Made by a program: the position numbers and the translations under genes. Shown here in pieces: positions 47,684-55,793 of a stretch of DNA of 64,000 bases (its first letter is position 1; each line of letters opens with the position of its first letter). The DNA comes from Pseudocoprococcus catus (GTDB lineage: Bacteria; Bacillota; Clostridia; Lachnospirales; Lachnospiraceae), in the NCBI RefSeq assembly GCF_019734885.1, contig NZ_JAAXCM010000061.1, forward strand, positions 1 through 64,000, given 5' to 3'. Under the pieces are notes generated by a model. It did not search any database. It worked only from the letters and a program-made list of their open reading frames with translations, and was not told where the DNA came from.

Positions 47684-47753
47684 ATGTATCCTCCCATCCT
47701 GTTTCCTGCATCCAGTTCTCCTGTCTGATCCTCACAATGATTCCCATATGTAT
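47622..47753 (-). repeat. 64-bp imperfect tandem duplication across an ATPase gene start
   Basis: The minus-strand string AGGATACATATG occurs at the start codon of the degenerate ATPase (ATG at 47683) and again 64 bases upstream (ATG at 47747); the following 45 bases are also similar (ATTGTGA-GAT-AG-CAGGAG). The upstream copy opens a 24-codon frame that ends just inside the ATPase gene. Confidence 0.6.
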
Positions 47754-47780
47754 CCTCTATACAATTTCTGATATCATTTA

Positions 47781-48437
47781 TTACTCTTCTATCCTGTCCC
47801 TGATGCAATGCATCACACCGCCATCCATCTCGCAGACCACATCACAGAGCACATCGATATCCTTCTGGCTGTGACTGGAAAGTAAAATCGTCTTTCCCTT
47901 TTTCTTCTGGGCCAGTATCAGTTCATGCATCTGACTGACGCCATGCTTGTCCAGACCATTAAAAGGCTCATCCAGAATCAGCAGGGATGGATCCTCCATC
48001 AGTGCCTGTGCAATGCCAAGACGCTGCCTCATGCCAAGGGAATACTTGCTGACAGGCTTCTTCATCTCCGGATCCAATCCTACTGCCCGGATGGCCTCTG
48101 CCACTGCCTTTTTGTCAATTTTTTTGCGAAGAGATGCCAGCAGTTCAAGATTTCTCATGCCTGTAAGATTCGGCAGAAATCCCGGTGTCTCAATAATAAT
48201 TCCCGTATCCTGGGGAAAATCCATATCTTTGCCGATTCGCTTATAATTCACGGTAATTTCACCGGAATCCGGAATCAGAAATCCACAGATACATTTCATC
48301 AGCACGGTCTTGCCGCTGCCGTTGTTGCCCACAATGCCGTAAATCCGGCCTTCCTTAAAATCATAACTGATATGATGCAGCACGGTCTCCTCGCCAAAAC
48401 TTTTGCTCACATCCATGACCCTGATCACATCACGCAT
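47781..48437 (-). CDS. ABC transporter ATP-binding protein
   Basis: 218 residues from the ATG at 48437 (GGAGGG eight bases upstream), overlapping the stop of the permease gene as TAATG. All ATPase motifs are intact: Walker A GNNGSGKT (37-44), signature YSLGMRQRLGIAQAL, Walker B LLILDEPFNGLD, and the switch histidine in LLSSHSQKD. The sequence resembles drug- or bacteriocin-resistance ATPases (BcrA/LanF type). It should energise the two permeases encoded directly upstream. Confidence 0.9.
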   Translation of the reverse strand: MRDVIRVMDVSKSFGEETVLHHISYDFKEGRIYGIVGNNGSGKTVLMKCICGFLIPDSGEITVNYKRIGKDMDFPQDTGIIIETPGFLPNLTGMRNLELLASLRKKIDKKAVAEAIRAVGLDPEMKKPVSKYSLGMRQRLGIAQALMEDPSLLILDEPFNGLDKHGVSQMHELILAQKKKGKTILLSSHSQKDIDVLCDVVCEMDGGVMHCIRDRIEE

Positions 48438-49339
48438 TATTTTCCCTCCGTTCCGCTGAATGAAAATGCATACCGACGAATAGCACATATGGTTAATATG
48501 AGCAATACTGCCAGTAAAGCAAGGCCGATTGCCACAGTCTGCCCCAATGTTGGCAGCTTATCATAGCCAAAATTATGCATATAAAATGTTGCCTGATTCA
48601 GGGGCGATATCCACCCCACCAGCACTCTGGCCTTGTAGCTTAACTGATCCGGCAGATGCAGCACCTTCTTAATATTGTCCGGATTCAGCAGCAGCCCGTA
48701 ACAGCTGAAGGAAATGACCGCTGCAATCCCCGCTATCTGTCCTTTCCATATATTAAACAGCAGCATTACCAGAACCATTACCAGTGTATACAAAAGCATC
48801 AGCGCCAATACCCAGAGCATACTCTGCCATGGCCGGCTCATCTCGATAGCTTTCACCGCTGACGGCAGATTCAGTTCTTTGCCGCTGCCGGAATAAGCCA
48901 GCGCTGCCGCTGTCCGGCTCCACCGGTTGCCTGTGAAAGCATTCTGCATAGTCAGCACCACCGTGGAAAAAAGTGTAAATACCATGAAAAGCATAGTGGC
49001 CAGAGCCACATACACCATCTGCCCCACAACCCACACACGCCTTGTAGTCCGCATCAGATAAAATGGCGTTGCCGTGGTGATAAAGGGCATATCTGCAAAT
49101 AAAATCAACAGTAGCAGCGACACAAGGAGAATCGCATTACTGTCTCCAAATGTCCATATGAAAGCTTCAAAAATCTGCATGGTTGTATCCCGCTCCACAG
49201 CAAACTGTACTGCTTTGTCTGTCAGAAGGTAACAGAGAATAAAATCCAGCAGAAAGGCGGTTACAACCCTTGCATTTTTGTGCCATCGGAGGAAATTATA
49301 GGAAGCCACCGACAGCACCATTTTTCCTTTATACCACAC
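48437..49339 (-). CDS. ABC transporter permease, second of a pair
   Basis: 300 residues with about six membrane segments. The start is a GTG at 49339 overlapping the end of the first permease gene; an ATG at 49321 is an alternative, with AAGGA rather close to it. No catalytic motifs are expected. The topology is like ABC-2 permeases, with a long loop between segments 3 and 4 (TGNRWSRTAAALAYSGSGKE). It probably forms a heterodimer with the other permease. Confidence 0.75.
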   Translation of the reverse strand: MWYKGKMVLSVASYNFLRWHKNARVVTAFLLDFILCYLLTDKAVQFAVERDTTMQIFEAFIWTFGDSNAILLVSLLLLILFADMPFITTATPFYLMRTTRRVWVVGQMVYVALATMLFMVFTLFSTVVLTMQNAFTGNRWSRTAAALAYSGSGKELNLPSAVKAIEMSRPWQSMLWVLALMLLYTLVMVLVMLLFNIWKGQIAGIAAVISFSCYGLLLNPDNIKKVLHLPDQLSYKARVLVGWISPLNQATFYMHNFGYDKLPTLGQTVAIGLALLAVLLILTICAIRRYAFSFSGTEGK

Positions 49340-50138
49340 GTTCCAGACACCTCATCCCTGTTCTTCTCACTATAAGAGCAACCATTCCTGCCAGAAGCAG
49401 CAGCCACAGACAAATCCCCCAGTCCTTCAGGGGCCAGCTCCAGCTCATCACCAGCCATTCCTTTGGATACAATAATTTCAAAGCATCAAAATAGCGCTCA
49501 TATACAATTTCCAACAGATAATCCACTATAAAAGGCCCAATCCAGGCCATCATCCGGTTAAATGTCCATAAGGACAGCAGCATGCCCACCAGTGACCACA
49601 CCGCCCCAAAACAGCCATACCGGAAAACAAGGCCTATCAACTGCTGAATCTCATAGCTCTGGGCAATCTCCCCGGCAGCACCTGCAGTATCTGCAATATC
49701 TGCTGCCTGTGCCGCATTCGCAGTCCCTGAAGCTGTTTCCAATGGCATCAGCAAAACCGCACTTATAAGAATCACCAAAAGCGCAGCCCCCATCAGAGTC
49801 ACTGCGCCGGACAGCATGCAGGCTGCTGCCTTCGAATGAATATAACTTGCTTTATCCGTCCTGTAAAGGACATTTTTGAACATACCGGATTTGACCTCAT
49901 CAATACAGGCAGCGCCATATGGGAAAGCACAGATCACCGGTGCCACCAGCAGCGCATTGCCGGTTGTCAGGGATTCAAAGGCAAAGCTCAGGGCCTTTCC
50001 CGCTGCCAGGGGTTCTGACTGACCAAAGTCTGCCATGATGGTATCCATCCTTCCCAACAGCACAGCCGCCGTAAAAATCACAGCCGGAATCAGAATCCGG
50101 TGAATCCGGCCGATTTGTTTTTTATCATATGCTAACAT
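49329..50138 (-). CDS. ABC transporter permease, first of a pair
   Basis: 269 residues from the ATG at 50138 (AGGAAG upstream); the open frame reaches 50228 but the upstream part overlaps the lipoprotein gene. About six membrane segments in an ABC-2-like layout. An Ala-rich loop (ASGTANAAQAADIADTAGAAG, roughly 145-165) faces outside between segments 3 and 4. It lies 20 bases downstream of the DUF6034-like lipoprotein, so the lipoprotein is likely an external partner of the transporter. Confidence 0.75.
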   Translation of the reverse strand: MLAYDKKQIGRIHRILIPAVIFTAAVLLGRMDTIMADFGQSEPLAAGKALSFAFESLTTGNALLVAPVICAFPYGAACIDEVKSGMFKNVLYRTDKASYIHSKAAACMLSGAVTLMGAALLVILISAVLLMPLETASGTANAAQAADIADTAGAAGEIAQSYEIQQLIGLVFRYGCFGAVWSLVGMLLSLWTFNRMMAWIGPFIVDYLLEIVYERYFDALKLLYPKEWLVMSWSWPLKDWGICLWLLLLAGMVALIVRRTGMRCLERVV

Positions 50139-50158
50139 TTTCTTCCTATCTGTTTCTT

Positions 50159-51571
50159 TTAATAACCTAACCAGGTATTGATAATTGTGCCATCTGTCGC
50201 ATTTACCACACAAAAATGGTTGACCCACCCATCTTCTTTGTAATCTCCCTGGCTTGCGTAACCACTGAAAACATAAACTGGCACATATTCAAAGGCCTGA
50301 TCCGAATTTTTAACCTTCACACGGCAATACATCTGACGAATATCATTCACATTCGCACAGACCTTTTCTGTCTCTGCTGTCGTTTCATCCTCCATTTCAT
50401 CATCTGAAGCCATACCAAGTGATGTCATGGTACATTTCACCTGCATATAATTTTTAAAGGCCGTATAAATATCATCAAAAGGCAACATTTCTGCTGGCTG
50501 ACTATCGGTTGAGGTTATTTCCATTGGAGAATCCCATCCCACAGATGTAATCTGATCATCTATTATCTCAAACTCCAACATTTCATAGGTCAGATTTGCC
50601 GCATAGGCATCCGTACTGTCATAGGACAGATCTGTTAAAAGACACGGAAGGTTATTGATAACAGGAACATATTTGATTCGCCACTGATTGCCATTATTGT
50701 CAGCTGAATCTACCTGCCATTCCTTATCCGTCAGATCTTTCAGCTTCTCACTGGTCATTTGAATGGCTTCCTCCCGGCTGATGACAGGATCAGCATTGTA
50801 ATTGATATCCACTTCATCATTCAGTACAAAAGACATATCATGCACCTGATAGTCTGCATCCTGCCGATTATTGGCACTGATATGTGCACCCCTGCCTTCA
50901 TAATCACCCATCACCTTTAACGATTGTGTCCTGTCCTCCTTACTGTAGTCTTCATCATCCCCATCCATCTCATCTTTCATCCAATAGGAGAACGGATGAA
51001 ATGTCCAGTCTGTCTTTGTGCCTTCATCTTTTTCCGGTGCAGAATCATAATTTGATTTCAGGTTATCAATCTGCTCCTGATAAAATTCGACGGTACTATC
51101 TATCTCATCTTCTGTATACCCTTCTGCCAGTAAACCATCCCTGTCACTGATCTTCTGCTGACGCCAGAGAATGGCTTCCTCGATATCCGATTTCGTCATC
51201 TCATCCCGATATTCATAAACATCCTCTGTGCCAAAGAAAACATTACACCACCGCTTTACATCATCCGCAGATACAGACTGCGCCTCCGCCTGCAGAACCG
51301 GTACATTCTTTACTCTCACCTGATCTGCCTGAACCTTAATGGTTACATCACCTTCCGTGGAATCAAAGGAATCAGAAATTGCTTCAGATACAACCTTTCC
51401 ATCTGCGTTTTCGTCAATGGCAATGGTATCATCAACGGACTGGCTCGTTTCATTCTGACTGGCCTGATTATCATTCTTGTTGGCCACAATATCCTGATCC
51501 GGCGTGGCCTGACAGCCTGTCATCAATAGTGCCGCTGAGATGGCTATACATGCATATTTTCTTATCTTCAT
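50159..51571 (-). CDS. DUF6034-like lipoprotein A
   Basis: 470 residues from the ATG at 51571 (GGAGG eight bases upstream). Signal peptide with lipobox LLMTGC (Cys near 20), after which the mature sequence begins QATPDQDIVANKND. The rest is acidic, Ser/Asp-rich near the membrane, then a folded region with paired sequences (DVKRWCNVFFGTEDVYEY, TDWTFHPFSYWM, QWRIKYVPVINNLPC). It closely resembles lipoprotein B upstream over its whole length, so the two are paralogues. DUF6034 is my recollection of the family; function unknown. First gene of the seven-gene ABC operon. Confidence 0.75.
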   Translation of the reverse strand: MKIRKYACIAISAALLMTGCQATPDQDIVANKNDNQASQNETSQSVDDTIAIDENADGKVVSEAISDSFDSTEGDVTIKVQADQVRVKNVPVLQAEAQSVSADDVKRWCNVFFGTEDVYEYRDEMTKSDIEEAILWRQQKISDRDGLLAEGYTEDEIDSTVEFYQEQIDNLKSNYDSAPEKDEGTKTDWTFHPFSYWMKDEMDGDDEDYSKEDRTQSLKVMGDYEGRGAHISANNRQDADYQVHDMSFVLNDEVDINYNADPVISREEAIQMTSEKLKDLTDKEWQVDSADNNGNQWRIKYVPVINNLPCLLTDLSYDSTDAYAANLTYEMLEFEIIDDQITSVGWDSPMEITSTDSQPAEMLPFDDIYTAFKNYMQVKCTMTSLGMASDDEMEDETTAETEKVCANVNDIRQMYCRVKVKNSDQAFEYVPVYVFSGYASQGDYKEDGWVNHFCVVNATDGTIINTWLGY

Positions 51572-51701
51572 CGTGCTTTCCTCCTGCCTTGCTTTAACAT
51601 TTTCTGACTGTATTATAAAATTCACAGGCATAAAAAATGCATCATCCTATCTTTGTATTAGCAAAAAAGGAAGCAAATCTAACTATTCTGAAAAATATTC
51701 T

Positions 51702-51744
51702 AAAAAACGATGCCAATCAGGTATTTCCTGCTGACATCGTTTTT
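51702..51744 (-). terminator. Intrinsic terminator after lipoprotein B
   Basis: AAAAAACGATG / CATCGTTTTT inverted repeat with a 22-base loop region, 13 bases beyond the stop codon. It separates lipoprotein B from the ABC operon. Confidence 0.85.
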
Positions 51745-51756
51745 CAATTCACATTG

Positions 51757-53139
51757 TCAATACCCTAAACCAGCATTAATGATCGTGCCATCTATTGCAT
51801 TAATTAAGCAGAAGATGCTGTCGTTCGTATCCTCGGTTCCGCTTACACTGATCTTCCCAAGGAATGCATACACAGGTACATACTGATACGTATTATCCGT
51901 ATTTTTCTCCTTCACACGGCAATACATCTGCTGGATTTTTGTGATATTCACAGCTGCATCTTCGGAATCATCTTCCATCAACCCCAGTGAACTGACGCTG
52001 GTGCTCACCTTCATATAAGTTTTAAAAGCATCATACAGCTCATCAAAGGATTTCAGCTCTGACGTCTGACTGTCTGCAGATGTCACCTTCATCGGTGTAT
52101 CCCACTCCGCAGATACAATTTGATCATCTGTCACTGAAAAATCAATCTGCTCATAATCCAGATTCGATGCATAAGTATCATCCGCAGTATAATCAATGGT
52201 ACTGTAAACACAAGGTATCTGATCAATACTCGGAACATACTGGATGCGCCATTGATTGCCTATTGCCCAGACAGCATTCACCACCCATTCACCATCTGTC
52301 AATTCCTTCAGCTTCTGATCCGTCAACTTCACAGCCTCCTCCTGACTGATGGAGGACTTCCCATTGCTATTCAAACCAGCTTGTTCATCATCCCAGTAAA
52401 ACATAATACTGTGCAGTTGATAATCAGGCGTTGATCTGTTGCTGGCACTCACATAAGCCATCTTGCCGTCGCAATCACCGATAACCTTTAACTTATCTGT
52501 TTTATCCAGATTGCTCCAATCTTCATCTCCGCCAGCTTCAGCCATTTCCCTATAATAGGAAGCAGGATGGAATGTCCAGTCTGTCTTTTGTCTCTCATCA
52601 TCTTCAGGTGCACTTTCATAATTGGCTTTGAGATTATCTATTTCCTCCTGATAGGATTGGATCACCGCCTCTGCCGCTTCTTCTGTATATCCCTCTTCTG
52701 TGATCAATCGATCTTTGTCATTGATCCACTGCTGCCGCCAAAGAATGGCTTTCTGAATTTCTGACTTCGTCATCTGACTGGTTCCCTCATAGACATCTTC
52801 TGTCGTACCAAAGAAAGCCTTGGACCATCGCTTCACATCATCCACCGAAATATCCTGCGCTTCCGCCTGCATAACCGGTATAGGACGTGCCTTCACCTGG
52901 TCAACCTGAATATTGATTGTCACATCACCGCTGTCAGAAGCAAAGGATTCAGAATATCCTTCTGAAACAACCTTTTCCGCATCGGTATCTTCCGTTGATT
53001 CAGCAGCTGATTCTGCTTTCGATTGTTCCGTCTGCTGATCGTTTTTGTTGGCAACAATATCCTGATCCGGTGTAGCCTGACAACCGGATAATAACAACGA
53101 TGTCACAATCATTAAGCCTATATAATTTCGTGCTTTCAT
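51757..53139 (-). CDS. DUF6034-like lipoprotein B
   Basis: 460 residues. Lipobox LLLSGC (Cys20), followed by the same QATPDQDIVANKND opening as lipoprotein A, an acidic spacer and the same ordered blocks (DVKRWSKAFFGTTEDVYEG, KTDWTFHPASYY, QWRIQYVPSIDQIPC, QMYCRVKEKNTDNTYQYVPVY). The copies differ mainly in the spacer and loops, which indicates an old duplication. Translation is coupled to a 21-codon reading frame: its stop lies two bases before this ATG, and the GGAG site lies inside it. Confidence 0.75.
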   Translation of the reverse strand: MKARNYIGLMIVTSLLLSGCQATPDQDIVANKNDQQTEQSKAESAAESTEDTDAEKVVSEGYSESFASDSGDVTINIQVDQVKARPIPVMQAEAQDISVDDVKRWSKAFFGTTEDVYEGTSQMTKSEIQKAILWRQQWINDKDRLITEEGYTEEAAEAVIQSYQEEIDNLKANYESAPEDDERQKTDWTFHPASYYREMAEAGGDEDWSNLDKTDKLKVIGDCDGKMAYVSASNRSTPDYQLHSIMFYWDDEQAGLNSNGKSSISQEEAVKLTDQKLKELTDGEWVVNAVWAIGNQWRIQYVPSIDQIPCVYSTIDYTADDTYASNLDYEQIDFSVTDDQIVSAEWDTPMKVTSADSQTSELKSFDELYDAFKTYMKVSTSVSSLGLMEDDSEDAAVNITKIQQMYCRVKEKNTDNTYQYVPVYAFLGKISVSGTEDTNDSIFCLINAIDGTIINAGLGY

Positions 53140-53141
53140 CT

Positions 53142-53207
53142 TTATACTCCAATATGTCCAACGTAATTACAAATATCATGCCATCCAAGTTTGTTGTTCT
53201 TCTTCAT
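53142..53207 (-). CDS. 21-residue leader peptide upstream of lipoprotein B
   Basis: ATG at 53207 follows GGAGG by six bases, a better site than that of the lipoprotein. The peptide (MKKNNKLGWHDI, then CNYVGHIGV) is cationic at its start, with one Cys and two His. The TAA ends two bases before the lipoprotein ATG (TAAAGATG). It could be a regulatory leader for translational coupling, or, given the lanM fragment next door, the remains of a small precursor peptide. Seen directly; function is inference. Confidence 0.55.
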   Translation of the reverse strand: MKKNNKLGWHDICNYVGHIGV

Positions 53208-53249
53208 GATAATCCTCCATTCTTTTGTGTAAATTTTTGTTACAGGCGG

Positions 53250-53258
53250 ATTATATCA
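53250..53258 (-). promoter_or_regulatory. Extended -10 promoter before the leader peptide
   Basis: TGATATAAT on the minus strand (TATAAT at 53250-53255), an extended -10 with a weak CACAAT at the -35 position; the predicted start lies about 36 bases before the leader peptide ATG. Confidence 0.5.
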
Positions 53259-53325
53259 CACCATTAATCAAAATTGTGGTCATTTCCCTTATCTCCATAT
53301 TTTGTGCCTTTATCTCTTTCCCACT

Positions 53326-53665
53326 CTAAAATATAAAAGAAAATAACTCCAGCACAATTTCTTTATACTTTTCTTCTCCTGTATAGCTTCCCAACAAAGC
53401 CATCGCCACTGCCATACCGCTGTATCCATGTGCCATGCCTGCAAGACAATGCTTTGATTGAATACTTTTTACCAAATCTATGCCTACTTTCTGGGCAGTA
53501 TGAAGCCCTCTGTTCATATGCCATAAGGATAACTGTCTTTTTGCCTGATTCCTCATCAACTCCGGAAAATTGAAACTGGTAATGTACATATAATATTCCT
53601 GTGTATTTCTAAATAAATTGGTTATCCCGAAAAAGCCTTGATTTACAAGCATTTTAAGAGGATTG
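53326..53665 (-). pseudogene. LanM lanthipeptide synthetase fragment
   Basis: About 113 codons of a LanM-type (class II) lanthionine synthetase cyclase domain. The diagnostic part is HCLAGMAHGYSGMAVAMALL followed by YTGEEKYKEIVLELFSF, the AHGxSG segment of LanC-like domains. The zinc-binding Cys/Cys-His motifs further downstream and the dehydratase half upstream are missing: the 3' part stops at FSFIF, and the 5' part is cut at the border of the conjugative element (the open frame continues to 53727 into it). A full LanM is about 900-1,000 residues. Indicates a former lanthipeptide cluster here. Confidence 0.7.
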
Positions 53666-53673
53666 CAAGTCGA

Positions 53674-53693
53674 ATTTACTACCGATTTACTAC
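53674..53693. repeat. ATTTACTAC direct repeats at the element end
   Basis: Two exact ATTTACTAC copies (53674-53682 and 53685-53693), period 11, at the element border. They resemble arm-type (DR2) binding sites of Tn916/Tn1549-family integrases, which lie just inside the ends. Confidence 0.5.
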
Positions 53694-53788
53694 TTTTAAC
53701 GGAAAGGGCTTTGATATGCCACCGCAACCTCTTAAAGCTGACCCATGAATGAGCAACGGCACATCACACAATCGAATACAGACCGCAC

Positions 53789-53841
53789 AAGCGGCGTTTC
53801 TTACTTCCCATAACCGGGAGAACAGGAACGCCGCTTTTTTT
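53789..53841 (+). terminator. Terminator-like hairpin ahead of the rep-like gene
   Basis: AAGCGGCGTT / AACGCCGCTT followed by a T run. It lies about 150 bases before the first element gene, so either an attenuator for the transfer operon or an insulator. Further hairpins CCTTGC-CAC-GCAAGG (53875-53889) and CCGGG/CCCG (53894-53908) follow in the same leader. Confidence 0.7.
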
Positions 53842-53989
53842 ATACCCTCTGTTACGGAGTAGGAACGAAAAAGACCTTGCCACGCAAGGCTTTCCGGGCG
53901 TGTTCCCGAACGGGTAAGAGGTTTATACCTTATCCCTCAAAATCGCCGTTCTACTGCGTAACAAATCCGAAATAAAGGAGTGAACCACA

Positions 53990-54958
53990 ATGGCAGTTTT
54001 CCGAGTGGAACGCAACACAGGCTACACCGTAATGAGCAACCACCACCTACGCAACAAGGAGCTGTCCCTAAAGGCAAAGGGGCTGTTATCGCAAATGCTG
54101 TCCTTGCCGGAGGATTGGGACTATACCCTTGCGGGACTATCCTACATCAACCGGGAGAAAATCGACGCTATCCGAGAAGCTGTCCGGGAACTGGAACGAG
54201 CCGGATATATCGTGCGTTCAAGGGAGCGTGACGAGAAAGGACGCTTGCGGGGTGCAGAGTATGTGATCTACGAACAGCCGCAAAAGCCTGTATCGGATTT
54301 ACCTATATTGGAAAATCCAACATTGGATAATCCAACGTTGGAAAAACCTATGCAGGAAAAACCTACGTTGGAAAATCCAATGCAATTAAATAAAGATATA
54401 CAAAGAACTGACTTACCAAAGAAAGAAAAATCAAATACGGATTTATCAAGTACCCATTCCATTCCTATCCATTCCCTAAATCCCCTGCCTTATGGGGACA
54501 CGGCGGCTGTGCCGGAAAGGAAACGAACGGAAAAGAACGACGCATACCGTGTGTATGAGGAAATTATCAAGGACAATATCAGCTATGACATTCTCTTGCA
54601 GGATAACCACCTTGACGCTGACCGTATCAACGAAATCGTTGACCTTATCCTTGAAACCGTCTGCACGAAACGCAGTACGATCCGTGTTGCCGGGGACGAC
54701 TACCCGGCAGAGCTTGTAAAGAGCAAATTTATGAAACTGGACAGCGAACATATCCGTTTTGTCCTTGACTGTATGCGGGAGAACACAACGAAAATCCGCA
54801 ACATCAAACAGTACCTAAAGGCGACGTTGTTCAATGCACCGTCCACAATCGGCAATTATTATACGTCCCTTGTGTCGCACGACATGGCAAGCGACACATG
54901 GAATAAACCGAAATCCGGTTTTCCGGACTACTCATGCAAACCGGGCGAAAGCCTGTAA
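53990..54958 (+). CDS. Replication-initiator-like protein of a Tn1549-type element (DUF6017)
   Basis: 322 residues behind AAGGAG. The N-terminal winged helix (FRVERNTGYTVMSNHHLRN, LSLKAKGLLSQMLSLPEDWD) is of the RepA/helix-turn-helix type found at the head of Tn1549-like transfer regions; the C-terminal part (YEEIIKDNISYDILL, IRNIKQYLKATLFNAPSTI) is the DUF6017 domain. Between them are five or six degenerate copies of a pentapeptide around NPTLE/KPMQE (codons at 54305-54385). It probably starts replication of the excised circle or controls the operon. Confidence 0.8.
   Translation: MAVFRVERNTGYTVMSNHHLRNKELSLKAKGLLSQMLSLPEDWDYTLAGLSYINREKIDAIREAVRELERAGYIVRSRERDEKGRLRGAEYVIYEQPQKPVSDLPILENPTLDNPTLEKPMQEKPTLENPMQLNKDIQRTDLPKKEKSNTDLSSTHSIPIHSLNPLPYGDTAAVPERKRTEKNDAYRVYEEIIKDNISYDILLQDNHLDADRINEIVDLILETVCTKRSTIRVAGDDYPAELVKSKFMKLDSEHIRFVLDCMRENTTKIRNIKQYLKATLFNAPSTIGNYYTSLVSHDMASDTWNKPKSGFPDYSCKPGESL
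54305..54385 (+). repeat. 15-bp tandem repeat in the rep-like gene
   Basis: In-frame units of 15 bases around TTGGAAAATCCAACA, encoding (L/M)(E/D)(N/K)P-type pentapeptides; each unit is itself a near-palindrome TTGGAAAATCCAA. Confidence 0.75.
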
Positions 54959-54981
54959 TACAACCAAAGGAGGATTTTTCT

Positions 54982-55200
54982 ATGGCACAGAAAACAGGAG
55001 CATTGATTTTTGACGAACAGACCGACCGCTACGACATTCGCTTTGACCTTGCCGACTACTACGGCGGCTTGCATTGCGGCGAGTGCTTGGAGGTATTCGC
55101 AGGCGGCAAATGGAAGCCGACCCGGATTGAGTACGGCGACAACTGGTACCTTGTTGGTATCCGAGCCGAGGACTTGAACGGCTTGCGGGTAAGAATTTAA
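54982..55200 (+). CDS. DUF5348 family protein
   Basis: 72 residues from the ATG at 54982, placed six bases after AAAGGAGG. The sequence GALIFDEQTDRYDIRFDLAD, YYGGLHCGECLEVF and WYLVGIRAEDLNGLRVRI is the DUF5348 pattern, a small beta-rich protein found regularly between the rep-like and pcfB genes of Tn1549-type conjugative elements. Function unknown; its fixed position suggests a role in transfer or its control. Confidence 0.8.
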   Translation: MAQKTGALIFDEQTDRYDIRFDLADYYGGLHCGECLEVFAGGKWKPTRIEYGDNWYLVGIRAEDLNGLRVRI

Positions 55201-55316
55201 TGCATGGCACACGATGGGGCAACCGGGAAATCGGCTGTCCCTTTTTTCATGCCCGCGACGTACCGAAAAGCGGTGTGCCGCCCTAAACCACTACTACCCC
55301 ATGAAAGGAGGAACAA

Positions 55317-55793
55317 ATGCAGGAACAGGTAAATGAAAAAATCGTTGCCCTGTCTATCCGAGGGGCAAAGCTAACGGCTGTCATGCTGCAAAAGGCTATG
55401 AAAAAGCTGCTTGAAGAAATGAAACGGCAGCAAGGCAAGCCCCCAAAGGGCAAGCAGACCCTAAAGCAGCTTATGAAACAGAACGCAGGTGTTTCCAACA
55501 TTGAGATCACCGGGGAGAATATCAAAGCCTTTGAGAGTACAGCAAAAAAGTATCATATCGACTTTGCGCTGAAAAAGGACATGACGGAAACACCGCCCCG
55601 GTATCTTGTGTTTTTCAAAGGCAGGGACGCGGACGTGCTGACCGCCGCTTTTAAGGAATTTTCCGCAAAGAAGCTGACGCAGGAACAAAAGCCCTCTATC
55701 CGAAAGGTGCTGTCCGACTTCAAGGAAAAGGCGGCAGCTCTGAACGCACAGCGGGTACAGGTAAAGAACAAAGACAGGGGGATTGAGCGATGA
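55317..55793 (+). CDS. PcfB family conjugation protein (DUF3801)
   Basis: 158 residues behind AAAGGAGG. The start QEQVNEKIVALSIRGAKLTA and the middle KKYHIDFALKKDMTETPPRYLVFFKGRDADVLTAAFKEF are the PcfB/DUF3801 pattern. PcfB is an accessory factor of Gram-positive conjugation that works with the coupling protein at the relaxosome. Its stop overlaps the virD4 start (ATGA), as expected for partners. Confidence 0.88.
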   Translation: MQEQVNEKIVALSIRGAKLTAVMLQKAMKKLLEEMKRQQGKPPKGKQTLKQLMKQNAGVSNIEITGENIKAFESTAKKYHIDFALKKDMTETPPRYLVFFKGRDADVLTAAFKEFSAKKLTQEQKPSIRKVLSDFKEKAAALNAQRVQVKNKDRGIER

